From assembly GCA_017998735.1 (NCBI GenBank), contig JAGOCN010000141.1, positions 1-5,445 on the forward strand: 5,445 bases of DNA, given 5' to 3'. This stretch comes from Giesbergeria sp. (GTDB taxonomy: Bacteria; Pseudomonadota; Gammaproteobacteria; Burkholderiales; Burkholderiaceae_C). The position numbers and the translations under genes are program-made. Shown piece after piece: positions 5,119 to 5,445 of the stretch. Position 1 is the stretch's first letter, and each line of letters starts with the position of its first letter. The notes beneath the pieces are model-generated. The model did not search any database, was not told where the DNA came from, and saw nothing but the letters and a program-made list of their open reading frames with translations.

Positions 5119-5144
5119 CAAAAAAACGCGGCCAAAGCCGCGTT
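5119..5144 (-). terminator. Intrinsic terminator of the peptidyl-prolyl isomerase gene
   Basis: On the - strand AACGCGGC (5144-5137) pairs with GCCGCGTT (5132-5125) around a TTTG loop, followed by a run of seven T residues (5126-5120). It lies about 60 bases beyond the isomerase stop codon. This is a strong rho-independent terminator for the - strand. On the + strand the stem lacks a T-tract, so it should act in one direction. Confidence 0.9.
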
Positions 5145-5156
5145 CTGTTTAAACAG
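5145..5156. repeat. Perfect 12-base palindrome CTGTTTAAACAG
   Basis: CTGTTTAAACAG abuts the terminator stem on its isomerase-gene side, so it lies in the 3' untranslated RNA of that gene. Its AT-rich core GTTTAAA also occurs in the loop of the hairpin repeat at 4948-4954. It could be a protein site or a second small hairpin ahead of the terminator; no evidence separates these. Confidence 0.5.
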
Positions 5157-5203
5157 GGTCTGTCTGGAACCCCACCCTGGGCGCCAGGCAGCCACTTGCC
5201 GGG

Positions 5204-5445
5204 TTATTCCACCTTGGCCTTGGCGCGCAGGTCCTGCTGGAACTTGGCCAGTCTTTGCTGCTGCAATTGCTGGGCCACCTGGGGCTTGACCTCGTCCAGC
5301 TTGGGCAATTGGGCTTCGCGCACGTCGTCGATGCGGATCACATGCCAGCCAAACTGGCTCTTGACTGGCACCTGGGTCATCTTGCCTTTTTCCAGCTTGA
5401 TCATGGCCGCCGTGAACTCGGGCACATAGCTGCCCGGGTTGGCCC
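5204..5445 (-). CDS. Parvulin-type peptidyl-prolyl cis-trans isomerase (C-terminal part)
   Basis: Reading leftwards from the right edge, 79 residues end at the TAA at 5206-5204. The visible part is the end of a rotamase (PpiC-type) domain: YVPEFTAAMIKLEKGKMTQ, then PVKSQFGWHVIRIDDVRE. The SQFGWHVIRID stretch is characteristic of parvulins, and its His corresponds to a conserved active-site histidine of the fold. After it come LPKLDEVKPQVAQQL and a basic, Gln-rich helical tail ending in KVE, as in periplasmic foldases of the PrsA/SurA-like group, which help outer-membrane and secreted proteins fold. The N-terminal portion with any signal peptide lies beyond the window, so export cannot be confirmed. 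An in-frame GTG at 5425-5423 is an internal valine, not the start. It converges on the DUF1624 gene and has its own terminator. Confidence 0.93.
   Translation of the reverse strand, partial: ANPGSYVPEFTAAMIKLEKGKMTQVPVKSQFGWHVIRIDDVREAQLPKLDEVKPQVAQQLQQQRLAKFQQDLRAKAKVE

Larger units (their letters stand above)
4697..5203. other. Gene-free gap between converging genes
   Basis: These 507 bases separate the DUF1624 gene (+) from the isomerase gene (-). I see no credible gene: the open frames here have no family likeness, no good ribosome binding site, and the longest runs on antisense to the isomerase gene. The gap holds a - strand terminator, a GCTA/TAGC hairpin repeat, a tandem heptamer, several palindromes and an AACGGATTTT direct repeat, listed separately. 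For the + strand only a weak candidate terminator is seen (AAACCTGGTTT followed by T residues, 4887-4900). Confidence 0.75.

Noticed and set aside
5423..5425. GTG as the start of a 73-residue - strand protein
   Set aside because: The frame stays open to the window edge and upstream residues continue the parvulin domain, so the gene is larger and cut by the window.
4737..5429. A 230-codon + strand open frame across the intergenic gap
   Set aside because: It runs over the terminator, tandem repeat and antisense through the isomerase gene, has no credible ribosome binding site and no recognisable domains.
1..5445. A new multi-gene system (defence, toxin-antitoxin, retron, CRISPR or similar)
   Set aside because: All genes but one are clear housekeeping families, and there are no spacer arrays, reverse transcriptase, nuclease-partner pairs or small toxin-like genes.

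Overview
The window reads as an ordinary chromosomal stretch of a GC-rich betaproteobacterium, most probably Burkholderiales, family Comamonadaceae. This rests on the protein sequences (HscA, Fdx and DnaQ are close to the gammaproteobacterial proteins but clearly distinct), strong G/C preference at third codon positions, and small hairpin repeats of a type I recall from Comamonas/Acidovorax/Delftia genomes. The family assignment is an inference; no search was run.

Layout. (1) Bases 1-2834, + strand: the distal half of a housekeeping iron-sulfur cluster (ISC) operon, with hscB (5' end cut off by the window, first visible residues are the J-domain HPD motif), hscA (complete, 624 aa) and fdx (complete, 112 aa). 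The HscB/HscA chaperone pair acts on the IscU scaffold and Fdx supplies electrons. (2) Bases 2836-3570, + strand: dnaQ, the proofreading subunit of DNA polymerase III, starts one base after the fdx stop codon and is probably the last protein gene of the same transcript. No iscX lies after fdx. (3) Bases 3561-3834: an extended -10 promoter overlapping the dnaQ stop codon, two clearly different tRNA-Val genes that share the anticodon CAC, and a strong intrinsic terminator. (4) Bases 3860-4696, + strand: a multi-pass membrane protein of the DUF1624/HGSNAT-type acyltransferase family, starting about 25 bases after that terminator, with a hairpin over its apparent ribosome binding site. (5) Bases 4697-5203: a gene-free gap between converging genes, rich in palindromes and short repeats, including the - strand terminator of the next gene. 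(6) Bases 5204-5445, - strand: the C-terminal part of a parvulin-type peptidyl-prolyl isomerase that runs off the right edge.

How the parts fit. hscB-hscA-fdx form one pathway (ISC assembly). dnaQ and the tRNAs are unrelated housekeeping genes joined to it by close spacing. The DUF1624 gene and the isomerase are separate units facing each other.

I see no defence system, mobile element, CRISPR array or new multi-gene system here. The points most worth a second look are a hairpin repeat unit that seems to have become part of the hscA coding sequence, the pairing of two dissimilar tRNA-Val(CAC) genes, the direct fdx-dnaQ junction, and the unclear promoter and start of the DUF1624 gene.
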